Position numbers and translations under genes: made by a program. Source: Chamaelirium japonicum (lineage: Eukaryota; Streptophyta; Magnoliopsida; Liliales; Melanthiaceae). Taken from it: a stretch of DNA of 64,000 bases. Where the stretch lies: assembly GCA_947650365.1 (NCBI GenBank), contig OX393555.1, positions 15,278,251-15,342,250 on the forward strand. The letters are read 5' to 3'. Below the pieces are notes generated by a model. The model saw nothing but the letters and a program-made list of their open reading frames with translations, ran no database searches and was not told the DNA's origin. How positions within the stretch are numbered: the stretch's first letter is position 1; every line of letters starts with the position of its first letter. Shown here piece by piece: positions 1 to 44,065 of the stretch.

Positions 1-44
1 TGCTATCATGTAGCCTTTATGAATGTTGTAAGTTTGTTTTGTAG

Positions 45-30121
<30,077 letters not shown>

Positions 30122-30439
30122 AAGGGCTTTGGAGGTGCCCTCAAGGCCTCATGACCCTTACACTGCTTGATAATGAGCTGAAATTGTGCAATGCTGGTGT
30201 GGGTCCCCTTTAATTTGATTGCATGGTCTTTCTTGTAATCTGGTGTTGTATTAATGTAAATTTCACATTGAGGTTGTTTCCAGCCATGGTCGTGCTCCTT
30301 CATTGCTCTGTTTTCGTAGTACAGAAATATGTAACCTAATTTGCTGCTGGTGGAATGTGATAACCTGCAGGTTTCTTGATTCACCATGATTTCTTGAAGT
30401 AGACATTTTTATGGATTTTTTTGCATATATACATGTACA

Positions 30440-31232
30440 AGTTTGATATTGCAGAAAACCCTCTATGTTTTACAAAATTCTCTGTGCACCCTTCACACAT
30501 TGAATTTTGCAAAAAAAAAAAGGGGGACTTAGTGAGAAGTCCCTGACCAAAATATCATTTTAAGGAGAAGGACAGGAAGAGATGGGTGTAGCCTAAGGTC
30601 CTGCGACCTAATCGAACCCCCCCCCCCCCCCCCCCCATCGCTGTCGGACCTAACCGAACCCCCCGCCATCCTCCTTCGCTGCCGTCGTCGGACCTAACTG
30701 AGCCCCCCCTCCCTCCGCTGGACCTAACCGAACCCCCTCCCACCGGACCTAATCGAACCCCCCGGCCGGTCGGACCTAATCTACAGGCCATGGGATGAAC
30801 CCTAGCCCTAACCGAATCCCCACCGCCACCGGAGGTCGAGCTTGCTGGAGCAGCTCGCGCCTGCTTCTCACTACCCGCCGCAATTGTCGGAGCCGCTTGC
30901 ACCTGCCGCTGCTAGGGAGAGAGAGAAGAAGAAAGAGAGGGGGTGGGGTTGAATTTCGGGGCAAGGACCTTAGGCTAAATGATCTCTTGGTTAGGGACCT
31001 TACACACATTAGCCCAAAAAAAAACTCATTTGATCATCTTAATGACCATTTTATCCTTGACCGTCACTGGTGCTCTATGCACAAGCACCGCACCAAGCAA
31101 TTCAGGGGTAAAATGGTTAAAAAATTAGTTAGATGGTTGGTTTGTTTTTTTTTCTTTTTTTGCAAAAATTGAGATATGCAAAGGGTGCACATGTAATTTT
31201 GTAAAAACATAGGGGGTTTTCTAAAATATCAG
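30440..31232. mobile_element. MITE-like element with GC-rich interior
   Basis: Left arm TTTTACAAAATTCTCTGTGC and right arm GCACATGTAATTTTGTAAAA are inverted copies; AAACCCTCTATG mirrors CATAGGGGGTTTT. The interior has a C-run (30620-30636) and repeated CCGACCTAACCGAACCCC units. Long open frames here are repeat translation. Confidence 0.5.
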
Positions 31233-31261
31233 ACTTTGTAAGCAGTAAACATATGAGAAAA

Positions 31262-32258
31262 GGGAAATTTTATTCATACCCCAAAAATCTGTAATTAGCC
31301 CCCGGATCCCTATCGTTTCTCAATAACTTACTCAACAATCCTTTAATACCAACAATGCCCTTTTTTTTTTTTTTTACCCCAAACCCCTAAGCCCCTACTC
31401 AGCGTCTTTTGTACGCCCAACCCAACCCAAGGTTTGTTTAAACTTAGTCCAAGCCCAACCCGTCGGGTTGGCCGGGTTGTGCGGGGTGGGTTCGGGTTAA
31501 CCCGCCCAAAGTCAGGTTGGGTTCGGGTTGGCCCGCCCAAGTTGCAGCTAGGGGTGACAATGGGTCGTGTCGGGTTCGTGTCGGGTCTAGTTTCGTGTCG
31601 TGTCCAAAACCCCTAGACCCAGACCCGACCCGTTTAATTAATCGTGTCTAGATCCTAAACCCGTACCCGACTCGCTAATAAACGGGTAGATATGATAAGT
31701 CCCGGTAAGACCCGTTTACCACCCGGATCTATTCAGTTGACCCGATCCGACCCAATCCGACTCGACCTGACCTGACCTGAAAGACCCACTGGTATTATAT
31801 ATTATAGTATCGGATTGCTGGTAGACCTGACCCAACCCGACACGACCCGTTGAATACTAAACGGGTCTTCCCGGGTCTACCGTGTCCAGACCCTAAACCC
31901 GGACCCGACCCGTTTATTAAACGGGTCTATCGTGTCGACCCGTTTACGACCCGAACCCGTTTAACTCTGACCCAGACCCGCTAACTTCGGGTCGGGTCCT
32001 GTCGGGTCGAGGAGAAATAATTCGAGTTGGGCTCGGATTAGCCCGCCTAAATTCAGGTTGGGTTCGGGTTGGGTTCAGGTTGGCCCGCCCAAGTTGCAGC
32101 TCTACTTGTGCCTTCAAGTACCAGCCAACTGCATGGGGTTTATTTAAGAGTGGGGTATTTTTGGGATAGGAATGGGGTATGAAAAAAAAAATGGGGTGTG
32201 TTCAAGTTTGTTGGAAATGGGGTAATTACGGATTTATGGGGTATGAATAAAATTTCCC
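31262..32258. mobile_element. Mutator-like MITE with 9-bp TSD
   Basis: A perfect 9-bp duplication ATGAGAAAA (31253-31261 and 32259-32267) flanks perfect 21-bp terminal inverted repeats (GGGAAATTTTATTCATACCC at the left). A 9-bp TSD is the Mutator signature. No transposase inside. The middle (31550-32005) is a CGGGTCGGGTC-rich segment related to 34248-34694, probably a nested hAT-type element. Confidence 0.82.
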
Positions 32259-32429
32259 ATGAGAAAATCCCTTCTTTTGGTTCTCATGGTTGTACGACAG
32301 AGCCAGTGGAGTCGTGTGCAAATACAAATATGTACATTAATTGATTCTTTTGATGATTGGTATTTCGCAAACAAATATTTTTTGAGAAATCATTAATGAA
32401 GGTGCCTAAGTACCCAGCTTCACCATTTG

Positions 32430-32600
32430 ATGATACTATCAACGGCCCGGTGGTACTTCCTCTCTCCTGTGTTGGAGAGGTTATCTGTTCGACTCCCGGT
32501 ATGGACACAGGGGGGGGTCCGACTATTTCTGAAGGCCGTTGTGCCTTGTTTATGTGTGCGAATCTTGGTTGTCGATGTCATATCCAGTGGCGGACCCAGG
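32430..32600 (+). repeat. Possible SINE
   Basis: A perfect-looking box B GTTCGACTCC (32487-32496) follows a box-A-like GCCCGGTGGTAC about 40 bp upstream, then GGTATGGACACAGG. No tail or target duplication was identified. Confidence 0.35.
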
Positions 32601-33740
32601 ATTTTTCCTCGGGAGGGAGGGGGGCTTAATTATTAAAAAGTAACTATAGCCGTTTGCCTCGCAGTCGAAGGCTTCGGCAGGCGGCGTGACAATGTCCCTA
32701 CCATTTCTTCGATCGCGTAGCAAAAGGCCTATTAGGATTTTGCCTCGAGTGGAGGAGGATTTTGATCATCGGAGTCCTTCGAAAATTTGGACCTATAACT
32801 GGCTGACTCGATCGGGATGCGTGGGTTGTGATTAATAAACCAGATTTTTTTTTTTTTTTTGGGTGGGGGGGGGGGTGATTTAATACATACCCCCAAAAAC
32901 CACTCGATTATTATTCATTAAGGGCCATGTGATAAACTCTACGGGGATGCCACATGCATGGGTAGTGGCAGACGGTGGTGGGTGTCGGCCGGCTAGTGGT
33001 GGGCATCGGTGGCCAACAATGGGTTGTGGCCGGCGGATGGCGAGGCCGACCATGGGTCGCCAATACGGGCGATGGCAAATTCAGTGACATGGAGGTATGT
33101 GGACATTGACTGACTGGAGGTGATGGTCGGCGGGACGGTGGCGGCTGGTGGTGGCCACCTCCACATGAAGTTGGCGAACAAGTTGGCTATAATTGTTTTT
33201 TTAAGTAAATTACACTTTACTCCCCCCCCCCCGATGTTTAGCTGAAAAAACATATAATTCCCTTATAGTTAAAAAATAACATTTTGCCCCCCTTCAATTC
33301 AGCTTCGATCAGATAAAAAAGAGGAAAACAAGTAGTTGACAAAAGGTGGTATTGTGCTAATATTTCAAACTTTAGAGAGTGATTTGGAACATAATAAACT
33401 ATAGAAGGGTTAAGTATTTTTGAGCTACCTAGCATCCGATTATAGTGTGCAATGGGTTCAACAGACGGCTATGATCAGGGCACCCATGGTGATGAGATGT
33501 AATGAAATAATAAAGAATAAATATTTAAACAGGTCTTATCGGGTTTTAGCAGGTCTACCTATTTATAAACAGGTTGGGTCTTGGTTTAGGGGTTTTGGAC
33601 ACGACACGTACACGACCTGACTCGACCCATAGCTAGCCCTACTAATAAGCCTATGGGCTTACTACCTGGTGAACTCAGTAACGATGCAAATCCATAGGAT
33701 TACTAGGGGTTATGAAGAATAATTGAAATTCAAAAAAAAA
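32601..33740. other. Intergenic, mixed repeat fragments
   Basis: Contains a T-run and G-run (about 32845-32875), GGTGG/TGGCGG-rich sequence with no domain, and at 33520-33640 a fragment of the CGGGTC-rich hAT-like family. No gene. Confidence 0.4.
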
Positions 33741-33754
33741 AAGCATAGATTTTT

Positions 33755-34025
33755 TTTTACTTACACCCCTCTTATGTCCAAATTTGAGTTACACCCTCAC
33801 TTTCTAAAAATTTGACTTTACCCCCAATCCGTCAGTCGCCCGGTCCTTTAAAAGTGGGTTATTTTTATTTACACCCCCACTTTTATGTCAAAATTTGAGC
33901 TACATGCCCACTTTGACCTGGTCGTTCATGGTCAAGTAACGGATTGGGGGGGCAAAGTCAAATTTTTTTAAAAAGTGGAGGTGTAACTCAAATTTCGACA
34001 TAAAAGTGGTGGTGTAAGTCAAAAA
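33755..34025. mobile_element. MITE-like inverted repeat
   Basis: TTACACCCC...TCTTATGTCC with AAATTTGAGTTACACC at the left answers GGTGTAACTCAAATTTCGAC and GGTGGTGTAAGTC at the right. An inner TTTGACTTTACCCCCAATCC pairs with GGATTGGGGGGGCAAAG. Non-coding. Confidence 0.55.
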
Positions 34026-34247
34026 CACCCTAAACATAAAGATATCTGAACTCCAGAGTCCAGAAAAAGGATGAACCAGCCATGAACTGTCCAAAAATTT
34101 CAATCAATTGATTACAGTAAGGATAAGGTTCAGACGGATAAGGTTGGGGTTGTATTGAATGAGGGGAAAGTTTTCAGCACAGCCTCTCTGCCCTACAAAA
34201 ACGGGGCCCACTGCCCCTAGAGCCTATTAGTATGTTTGTGTGCTAGG

Positions 34248-34694
34248 GGTAGGGCTGGCAATTTCGGACCCGACACGAAGTTAGCGGGTTTGGGTCTGGA
34301 CTAAACGGGTTCGGGTCGTAAACGGGTAGACACAATAGACCCGTTTAATAAACGGGTCACGTCGAGGTTTAGGGCCTGGACATGGTAGACCCGAGAAGAC
34401 CCGTTTAAAATTCAACGGGTCGGGTCGGGTCTACCCACAATCCAATACTGTAATCTATAGTATCAGCGGGTCTATCGAGTTAGGTCGGGTCGAGTCGGAT
34501 CGGGTCAACTGAATAAACCCGTGTAGTAAACGGGTCTAACGGGTCTTATCGGGTCTACCCATTTATAAACGGTCGGGTACTGATTTAAGATCTAGACATG
34601 ATTAGCTAAACGGGTCGGGTCCGGGTCTAGGGGTTTTGGATACGATCCGAAACTAGACACGACACAACCCGACACAACCCATTGCCACCCCTAA
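34248..34694. mobile_element. hAT-like element, CGGGTCGGGTC-rich
   Basis: Left end TAGGGCTGGCAATTTCGG and, inverted, right end TTAGGGGTGGCAATGGGTT. Possible degraded 8-bp flanks GCTAGGGG / ACTAGGGA. The interior is built of AAACGGGTC and GACCCGTTTA palindromes. Related copies lie at 31550-32005 and 33520-33640. Confidence 0.55.
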
Positions 34695-34929
34695 CTAGGG
34701 ACTACTACCCCATGTCCTGGGGACCGCTGCTCCATGTCTCTTGAATCGTCGTGGGCCTGCGGCAATACGGTACAGAGGTTGTGCTGAAAATTTCCCCATG
34801 TTGAGGGAGGCAGTGTGTTGCACTCACCCACCACATCAATCTATCTATCTAGACTACTCTTATAAAGCTGAGATCTTAGGTGCCACATGGTGGGCCCCCC
34901 ATTTCCTTGCACTCTCTCTACCCTTTTAA

Positions 34930-35150
34930 ATGGATAATATTAGGTAACCAACTAGTTAGCCAACTTTTGGGTTGCCAACTTTACCTGGCATTCGTCTAGG
35001 GCTCATCCCATGGTCGCCACTCCAAATCACATGGAGATGCCAAATGAGTTGGCTATGTAGCATTACTCGAGTTGGTTATATAGCCAACTCATTGAGTAAT
35101 GCTATATAGCCAACTCATTTGCCAACTTTTGTTGCCAACTCTACGTGAGA
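34930..35150. repeat. Inverted-repeat MITE-like sequence
   Basis: GTTAGCCAACTTTTGGGTTGCC and CCAACTCATTTGCCAACTTT modules repeat, with CTATATAGCCAACTCATT mirrored by GAGTTGGTTATATAG. Non-coding. Confidence 0.45.
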
Positions 35151-35359
35151 TGTAGAGCCGGTAGCTCCTCATTGTGGGAACATTTTTCTAGGGAGAATGG
35201 GATAAACCATTAGGCAGACGCCACGTAAAGTTCGCACCAAGCAAACGAGTTGCCCATCTAGCATTTCCCTATACCATTATTTTTCTCCACAATGGGGATG
35301 GATGTGTGATCCGAGCAAGTTCATAATCGTTCATGAATTTCACTGGATTAGTACTGGTA

Positions 35360-36294
<935 letters not shown>

Positions 36295-36297
<3 letters not shown>

Positions 36298-36461
36298 TAA
36301 AATGGAAGCCTCTCTCCTGTGTTGTGACACGTGGATGTCTTTGAAAGAGCTAGAATTCTTCTTCCCTGTGTGAATGCGGCTCTCTTTTAAATCTATTTAA
36401 AATCCTACCATAAAGATGATAAATTTTCATTCAATGACATTTAATGGTCATTTGATGTTAA

Positions 36462-36499
<38 letters not shown>

Positions 36500-36781
36500 A
36501 CAATTGAATCACACTCACTTCAGATTTCACACTTCTTCGAACAATTGCGATGCCGTCTTTGCCAAATGGCGTGCATCAAGCACATTCGGGCATTGCTCGG
36601 GTTTCTTACTAGTGTATACTAAAATGGAAGTCTCTCTCCCATGTTGTGACATGTGGATGTATTTTAAAGAGCTAGAATTCTTCTTCTGTGTGTGAACGCG
36701 ACTTTCTTTTAAATCCATTTAAAACCTACCATAAAGATGATAACTTTTCATTCATGGCATTTAATGGCCATTTGATGTTAA

Positions 36782-36846
<65 letters not shown>

Positions 36847-37600
36847 AACAAGTGAATCACATTCACTTTATATTTCACACTTCTTCGAACAGTTGTGATG
36901 TCGTCTTTGTCAAAAGGCGTGCATCAAGCATATTCGGGCATTGCCCGGGTTTCTTACTAGTATCTATACTAAAATGGAAGTCTCTCTCCCATGTTGTGAC
37001 ACGTAGATGTCTTTTTAAGAACTAGAATTCTTCTTCTGTGTGTGAACACGGCTCTCTTTTAAATCCATTTAAAAACCTATCAAAAAGATGATAAATTTTT
37101 ATTCAATAGCATTTAATGGTCATTTGATGCTAATCTCTCTGTCTCTCTTTAACAAGTGAATCACACTCACTTTATATTTCATAATTCTTCGAACAATTGC
37201 AATGTCGTGTTTACCAAATGTCGTGCATCAAGCATATTCGGGCATTGCCCGGGTTTCTTACTAGTATATACTAAAATGGAAGCCTCTCTCCCGTGTTGTG
37301 ACACATGGATGTCTTTTAAAGAGTTGGAATTCTTCTTCCGTGTGTGAACGCGGCTCTGTTTTAAATCCATTTAAAAACCTACCATAAAGATGATAAATTT
37401 CCATTCAATGACATTTAATGATCATTTGATGTTCATCTCTCTCTCTAACAAGTGAATCACACTCACTTCAAATTTCACACTTCTTCGAACAGTTACGGTG
37501 CCATCTTTGCTAAATGGCATGCATTAAGCACATTCGAGCATTGCCCAGGTTTCTTACTAGTAAAATACTAAAATGGAAGTCTCGAAAGGAGCATCTCCCA
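36295..37600 (+). mobile_element. Tandem array of ~4 small Helitron-like elements
   Basis: Four similar 295-350-bp units lie at about 36295-36612, 36614-36960, 36963-37264 and 37266-37560, with a fifth start just after. Each begins (TC)TATACTAAAATGGAAG and ends with GGGCATTGCCC or a variant (a short hairpin), then GGTTTCTTACTAG followed by T. A 5' TC (clear in unit 3), a 3' hairpin and CTAG-T are Helitron hallmarks. Units contain a shared (CT)n tract and AACAAGTGAATCACACTCAC. Non-coding. Confidence 0.75.
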
Positions 37601-38100
37601 AGTGGCAATGCATTTAATAAAAATATAGTATGGAAATTAAGAGTTCAAAAATTGGGATGGCACTATATAATGTACTAGATGGAGTACGACAGTCATGTTC
37701 TTACCAAAAAAAAGTATGGCAGTCATGCGACCACCATTACATTTAATTAAAGAAGATTTAGTAGGTTATCTCAATGTAATCACCACATAACACCTGGTTT
37801 GACCATCTCAAAGACCACTTTAAATGTAATGCCTTTTCTTATGCCTTTAAATCTATATTATAATACTAAAACGAAGCATATGAACCATCGTCTTGCCACC
37901 CGAGAGCTAATGCACGACACCTAAAATCCCCTATGCTTAACACGCGCCAATTCCATCGGAGGTGCAAATTACGATCGATTCTTATACATCAGATGACTGA
38001 ATGGAGCTCGGGCATCACACAATATTTTATAATCCTAATTAGTCAATTTTGTTGGAGGCGCTACGTTAGCATACATCTGATGAGTAGATGTTGAAAAAAT
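37601..38100. other. Intergenic, probable further Helitron fragment
   Basis: TCTATATTATAATACTAAAACG at about 37854 resembles a Helitron 5' end, but no matching 3' terminus was found before the LTR element. Otherwise unassigned. Confidence 0.35.
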
Positions 38101-41100
38101 TGGTCAAGAAACGAAAAATACTCACACAAATTAACACGGCACGACATAGGCTGAGGCATGTGTAAACACGCTTTCTTTAAAGCGTAATTCACACCCTATA
38201 GTTGCTGACGGGTCTGTTTGTGAATCGCCTCCCAATATAAAAAAGTCTTGTGGGACTCCACTCAGCACTCATGAAGAACCCACTTCAATGAATATGGATA
38301 CGGGATTTTCTAACAGAGAAATCAATACAATAAAAAGAAATTTCGAAGTGATCCATCATCAATAATTGGAGTTCATCCAACTCACTTTTGGAGTGATCAA
38401 TCATCATCATCCAGAATTCATCCAACTATATTTTGGAGTGATCAATCATTCTAATTTGAGTTTTTCATCCATCTTTTCGGAGTTAGTTATGGCTTGGATT
38501 TATAGGGCTCGAAGCACTCTTTGATCTTCAACCAGAGCTTTGGTTCGCAGGTCAACGGTTGCCACACCACTCGAGCGATTATTGTAATCTGTCCAGGTGG
38601 TTACAGTGCCAATCCGCCCAAGCGGATCGTCGTATCCGCTCGGGCAGATGGCTCATTAACCGCCCAACCCAACAGGTGTTTCAGGCATTCTTTGGGCCCA
38701 ACCACCAAGCACCCTTTGGTCCATTCGTACCTACTCGCACACATACGATCTAGTCCGCTTTTAGGCTGACCTAACTCATTGAAAAGTCGACCCACAAGAG
38801 TCAACCTATCTGATCCACTGGGCCTCGCACCCGTGTTAGCCCATTCAATACTATCTGTAGCCTAAAAAAGAAAATGGCTCCTTAATGCGATTCACGTCAT
38901 GCTAAGTGCAAAGTGCGCCTCTAAGCGCCCAATCGCACTAAATGCATAATCGCACCGCACTTCGCCGCGTAAGCCCAATTTTCTCTTTTATTTGACTAAA
39001 ATAGCTCCCGATAGGTTGGATCACTAACTTTTACCTTGCAAGCCTCAAAGCTAACCAAGGAGCCACAACCATCTTGTTGTAACAATTCCTACTAAAATAG
39101 TTAAATATCAAACCCAATATTGAAAATCTCTAACAATCCTTCACCATTTTTAAAAAGAAACAATGATTTGTTTTTGTTAAAACAAAGTTTTTTCTTTTTC
39201 TGTCAAAATGAAATTATGCATAGAGATATGTATATTTTGATTTGAACCTATTATTTGTGTAAGTATCTTAAAGTTCTATCGGAATTCTGGTAGCTGCACC
39301 TTTGAACCAGTTATCCCTATATGATAGTATCGGAAACACCACACACATAATTACGACCGTATCAACGATTCCATCTTTATATTTCTCGCTTAGCACCATT
39401 AATGGCCCTGTACTTTCCCGGTTTTCATGAACGCTCCTTAAGAAAATTCTAAACTCCCATGAGAAGCGGCACCACCTCTACGTTCATATAGATGAAGTTC
39501 TTTAAGTGTTCTTATTACATTTATAAACACTTGTCTATATAACTGAACTTCATTAAGAGTTTAAAACTCATTCCTCTAAATGTAACAGCCAGCACTATTC
39601 ATCATAGACATGGTTTCTTAATAGCATTTTAGTATTAATAATCATCCACGTATCAGTGACTTATGTTTACCCATTGAACCTAAGATATAGTGGTCGACTA
39701 AAGTTAGGTGGGGTTCTCATCACTAGTGAATCTGTAATATAGGAATTTCAACCATTTCCCTTCGGATGTTGATCTTACTAAATCTTTTATAAGTGGCTTG
39801 TGTAAGAATCGATCAAGTTCTCACTTGTCTTCTCATGAATGATTGCAATTATTCTTTTTTGAATCAAATACATTTTACTTGTATTGATTCCTTTTAGAGT
39901 CAAATATTTTATAAAGTCTTTATTGACTTATAATGTTTCCTCTTCGAATCAAATATTTCACAAGTCTTTAATGACTTCAATGATTCCCTTTGAATCAATT
40001 ATTTTAGAATTATATGTATAAACTTAAGTTATAATGATTCCTCCTCGAATCAAATGATTACTCTTCGAATCAAATTATGAAATAAACTTAAGTTATAGTA
40101 ATTCCTCCTTGAATCAAATAATTTATATTGATTCCTCCTTGAATCAAATGATCCATCTTCAAATCAAATTATGAAAGAATTTTTATTTATCTATATTACT
40201 AATGAATTAACTCAATATATTCATTCTCATACTCAGATTGAGATTTTAATTCTTTTTTGAATCAAATGATTCCTCTTCGAATCACCAATCCTAGTGTAAA
40301 ATAGAAACCTCTTTATTTCTTTAATTTTATTTAGATAAAAATCTCTTCATTTTTGAAAACTCATTTATTCTATTGTCAATGATCACCATATCATCAACAT
40401 ATAGGTAGATGATCACTTTATGTATGAGATTCAACCTCCACTATAAGTTCAATAGGTATTTTTCTAAAACTTATTTATCTTCTTCAACAGATAAAAATGA
40501 GTTTATTAGGAAATTATCTGATCATGTCCTAATGACTTCTCTCGTTTATTCCTTTGGTTTTCACAAAACTCACTAGGCTGATCAGACATTCCTTGGAGTC
40601 AACTGTATATGAGTTCTTAAAGAACTATTCCAAGCACCCCCTTTGTTTGTTCTTATTATTTAAGATCATTATGATCTAGCAAGAATTATTTCTTTAGTTG
40701 GCTCATCCCAATAAAGATTATTTTTGTTTTTTAGAGATTGATATGAGTTCAAGCACCCCCTCGTTTGTACTTTATTTACTGAGATTCAGATATAGATCAA
40801 ATCTTTTAGTTTGTAACATCTAATCACCAAGATACAAGCGCGCTCTCACTTGTATTTAATTTTTGATATCCTGATATAGACCAAATTTAATTGATTTATA
40901 GTATCTATATCACCATTTATGGATAATTATGGATCATTTAATGTCCAAGTCACCACCATCCTCACCTAGAGTTGTTTCCTTATAAAAAAAATTTATCTTG
41001 GCTTTTGTGTTACATGTATACTCAAGCCTTTTTTTGATTAAAGAACCGACACCGTTTATGCTATCATATTTATCTCAAGTAATTTGTTGAAATATTTTAT

Positions 41101-42630
41101 TAGATTTATTTTTAACGATTTATTCTATGATATCTAATTAAGTAGTATCCAAGCGCTATTCTTACTAGGTTATGTTGATCAACCTCGACATTATGATTTT
41201 TTTATTATATTGATCAATCTCGATATATGGATTCCTTTATTATGTTGATCAACCTCGATATAGGGATTCCACCGATCTATGTAACCCAATACACGACATT
41301 TTAAGCCAATTGTAAATGGTTAATAGATATTTTCCGAATTTTACTTATTTAGGTCTGTCTTACTTTCACAATTGAGTATTAAACTCATAATTAAATCTTT
41401 AACCCATATGATCTAATTAGCCACATTATAAAAACATAAATTTCTTAATTTGGATGATACTATTATTCCCGAATAGAGATCTCTACAGCCTCTGTATGAA
41501 AATCCTTCACAATGGATTTAAATTCTTCTCTCAAATTACCTTCTACGATTACAGTGAGAATGACCATTGCATTACCAAGGTCTTTGCTGCTACGTATACT
41601 TGGAGCCTGTGTTGAACATGTTGTTCTCTGATCTATAATTAGATTTTCAAATCTTGATATCTTTTTCAAAACATTAGAGTTCTAAGTTTTCAATTGAAAC
41701 CAATAAACCGAATTACGCTTTAAAATCGTTAGAAAAAAAATGATCAAGAAACGAAAAATACTCATACAAATTAACACGACACGACATAGACTGAGGCACA
41801 TGTAAACACGTTTTCTTTATAGCGTAATTCGCACCATATAGTTGCTGATGGGTATGTTTGCAAATCACCTCCCAGGATACAATAGCCTTGTGGGACTACA
41901 CTCAACACTCGTGAAGAACCCACTTCAATAAATCTGGATACGAGATTTTCTAGCAGAGAAATCAACACAACAAAAGGGAATTTCGGAGTGATCCACCATC
42001 ACTAATTGGAGTTCATCCAACTCACTTTTGGGGTGATCAATCATCATCATCTAGAGTTCATCCAACTCTATTTTGGAGTAATCAATCATTCTAATTTGAG
42101 TTTTTCATCCATCTTTTCAGAGTTAGCTATGGCCTGTATTTATAGGGCTCGAAGCACCCTTTGATCCCCAACCGGAGCTTTGGTTCGCGGGTCAACGGTT
42201 GCCAAACTGAGCGGTTATTGTAAACCGCCCAGGTGGTTACAGTGCCAATCCACCCAGGTGGATCGTCACATTCGCTCGGGTGGACGGTCTATTAACCGCC
42301 CAACCCAACATGTGTTTCAGGCACACACCCTTTGGACCCAACCACCAAGCACTATTTGGTCCTTTCGTGCCTACTCGCATGCATATGGTCATGCTAAGTG
42401 CAAAGTGCGTCTCCAAGCGCCCAATCACACTAAAGGCACAATCGCACCACACCTCACCGCATAAGTCCAATTTTCTCTTTTATTTGACTAAAATTGCTCC
42501 CGATAGAGTTGGATCACTAACCTCCTACCTTGCAAGCCTCAAATCTAGCCAAAGAGGCGCAACCATCTTGTTGTAACAATTCCCACTAAAATAGTTAAAT
42601 ATCAAACTCAATTTTTGAAAATCTCCAACA
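38101..42630 (-). mobile_element. Old copia-type LTR retrotransposon
   Basis: LTRs 38101-39135 (1035 bp) and 41741-42630 (890 bp) are closely similar. Both begin TG(G/A)TCAAGAAACG on the plus strand and end CTCTAACA / CTCCAACA. The left LTR has about 150 bp (roughly 38745-38890) absent from the right. On the minus strand GGTGAAGGAT precedes the left LTR like a polypurine tract. The interior is AT-rich and eroded, but about 40378-40407 on the minus strand reads YLYVDDMVII, the copia reverse-transcriptase active-site motif. No long frame remains. No target duplication is visible. Confidence 0.65.
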
Positions 42631-42682
42631 TTAGAGAGACCGGGTTTCATTCTAGATCAACTATCTAAACTTGTAATAAACT

Positions 42683-43367
42683 TTAGGGAGTTACTATTTG
42701 CACCCACAAAATTACTAACACCCCCTATATCATGCATACAATACATCATGTTTTTATTTTTACTATTACACCCATTTTGATAGTGCACTCCACATATAGG
42801 TTTGCCTCCCCTCCCTCGCCTCTCCGCTTCGTCTGCTATCACCGTCGCCACTCCTCCGCCTCCTTCTCCTCATCATCTTCCTCCTTTGCTCCCTCCTCTC
42901 CACTTTGTTTTTTTTTCATCGGAGTTGCTAGTTTCATGCACCTCACCATTGTCTCCTCCTCCTTCCCACTCCGATTGCCTCGCCGGAGTTGCCAGTTCCA
43001 TACACCTCACCATCGTCTCCTCTGCTCCTCTCTCGCTCCACATTCATGCAGATGTGTTGGTCGTTTTCGACCAACATGATTGTTGGTTGCTCCTGACTAA
43101 CATGGTGTGGTACATGTTAGTCGATTCCGACTGACATGGACCACACCATTTTGGACAGGAGCAACCGACAACATGTCGGTTGGAAGCACCCGACATAGTG
43201 TGCATATCAATATGCTTGAGATGTTGCGGGCATATTGTTTTTTTTTTTTTATCTTAAAAAAAAAACAATATGCTTGAGATTTTGCGAGGACACATCTGAT
43301 ATTTCTTTATTTATTAAGGTGGGGGTGTTAGTAATTTGTCTGGGTGCAAATAGCAACACCCCCCTAA
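42683..43367. mobile_element. MITE-like element with ~45-bp terminal inverted repeats
   Basis: Left TTAGGGAG...CTATTTGCACCCACAAA and ATTACTAACACCCCC; the right end is inverted (GGGGGTGTTAGTAATTTG ... CCCCTAA). Non-coding interior with a poly-pyrimidine part and an internal palindrome around CGACTGACATGG. Superfamily not certain. Confidence 0.6.
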
Positions 43368-43749
43368 TATAGTATTTCACTAGTATTGAACCCGTGCAAT
43401 GCACGGGGAAAAAAAAATGTTGTCTAAAGATTGACAGATCGAAAAAAAAATATATATCAAACAATGTGTTTTTATAATGTGTTGTAAAATAAATATATTT
43501 TAAAATTGAAGTTGACCTTAGCACCCAGTGGAAGTGAGTTATGTTAATAGGATATCTTATTGGATATATTCATTAAATTGATAATAAAACTGATCCAGTT
43601 CACTCATGAATTTGGCAAGAAAAGTGACTTGTGTGGTTAATAAAATATCTTATAGGATTTGTGCATTAAAATGATAATAAAATCATTCCAGTTCACTCGT
43701 GATTTTGGCAAGAAAAATGGCTACAATCTGAATGTTTCAGACTATGCAT

Positions 43750-44065
43750 TGAGAACTGGGCCCAATTACCCATAAAGTTTGATTGTTGCGAAGGGCTGCA
43801 CATTGAAGGCCTCTCCATAAACACCCCGGCCCTCAGCCCCAATACCGACGGCATCAACATTGAGAACACTAAGTCAGTTGGCATCTACAACTCTATCATA
43901 AGCAATGATAACTTCAATCCTATGAACCCCACAATCCCATATATTCCAAGTAGCACTTTGATGAAAAGTTTTCTGATCGAAACAGGCGAAGACTGCATCT
44001 CGATCAGACGGTGTTGCGCCAACGTCGACATAAACAACATCACTTGCAGCCCAAGCATGGCATAA
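43750..44065 (+). pseudogene. Polygalacturonase (GH28) catalytic-region fragment
   Basis: Pectin-degrading polygalacturonase remnant. The frame reads CEGLHIEGLSINTPALSP, NTDGINIENTKSVGIYNS and IISN. The family NTDG active-site motif is present. After about 80 bp that look like a retained intron comes TGEDCISIRRCCANVDINN and ITCSPS, matching the (D)DCxSI region, with E for the first catalytic-type D. The usual downstream G.GH block reads SPSMA and a stop. Both intron sites are decayed. It lies within the Helitron at 43380-45772 and opposes its orientation. It is too short to be an enzyme. Confidence 0.7.

Noticed and set aside
32430-32600. tRNA gene suggested by the box-B match
   Set aside because: No cloverleaf can be drawn around it. 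At most it is a SINE promoter.
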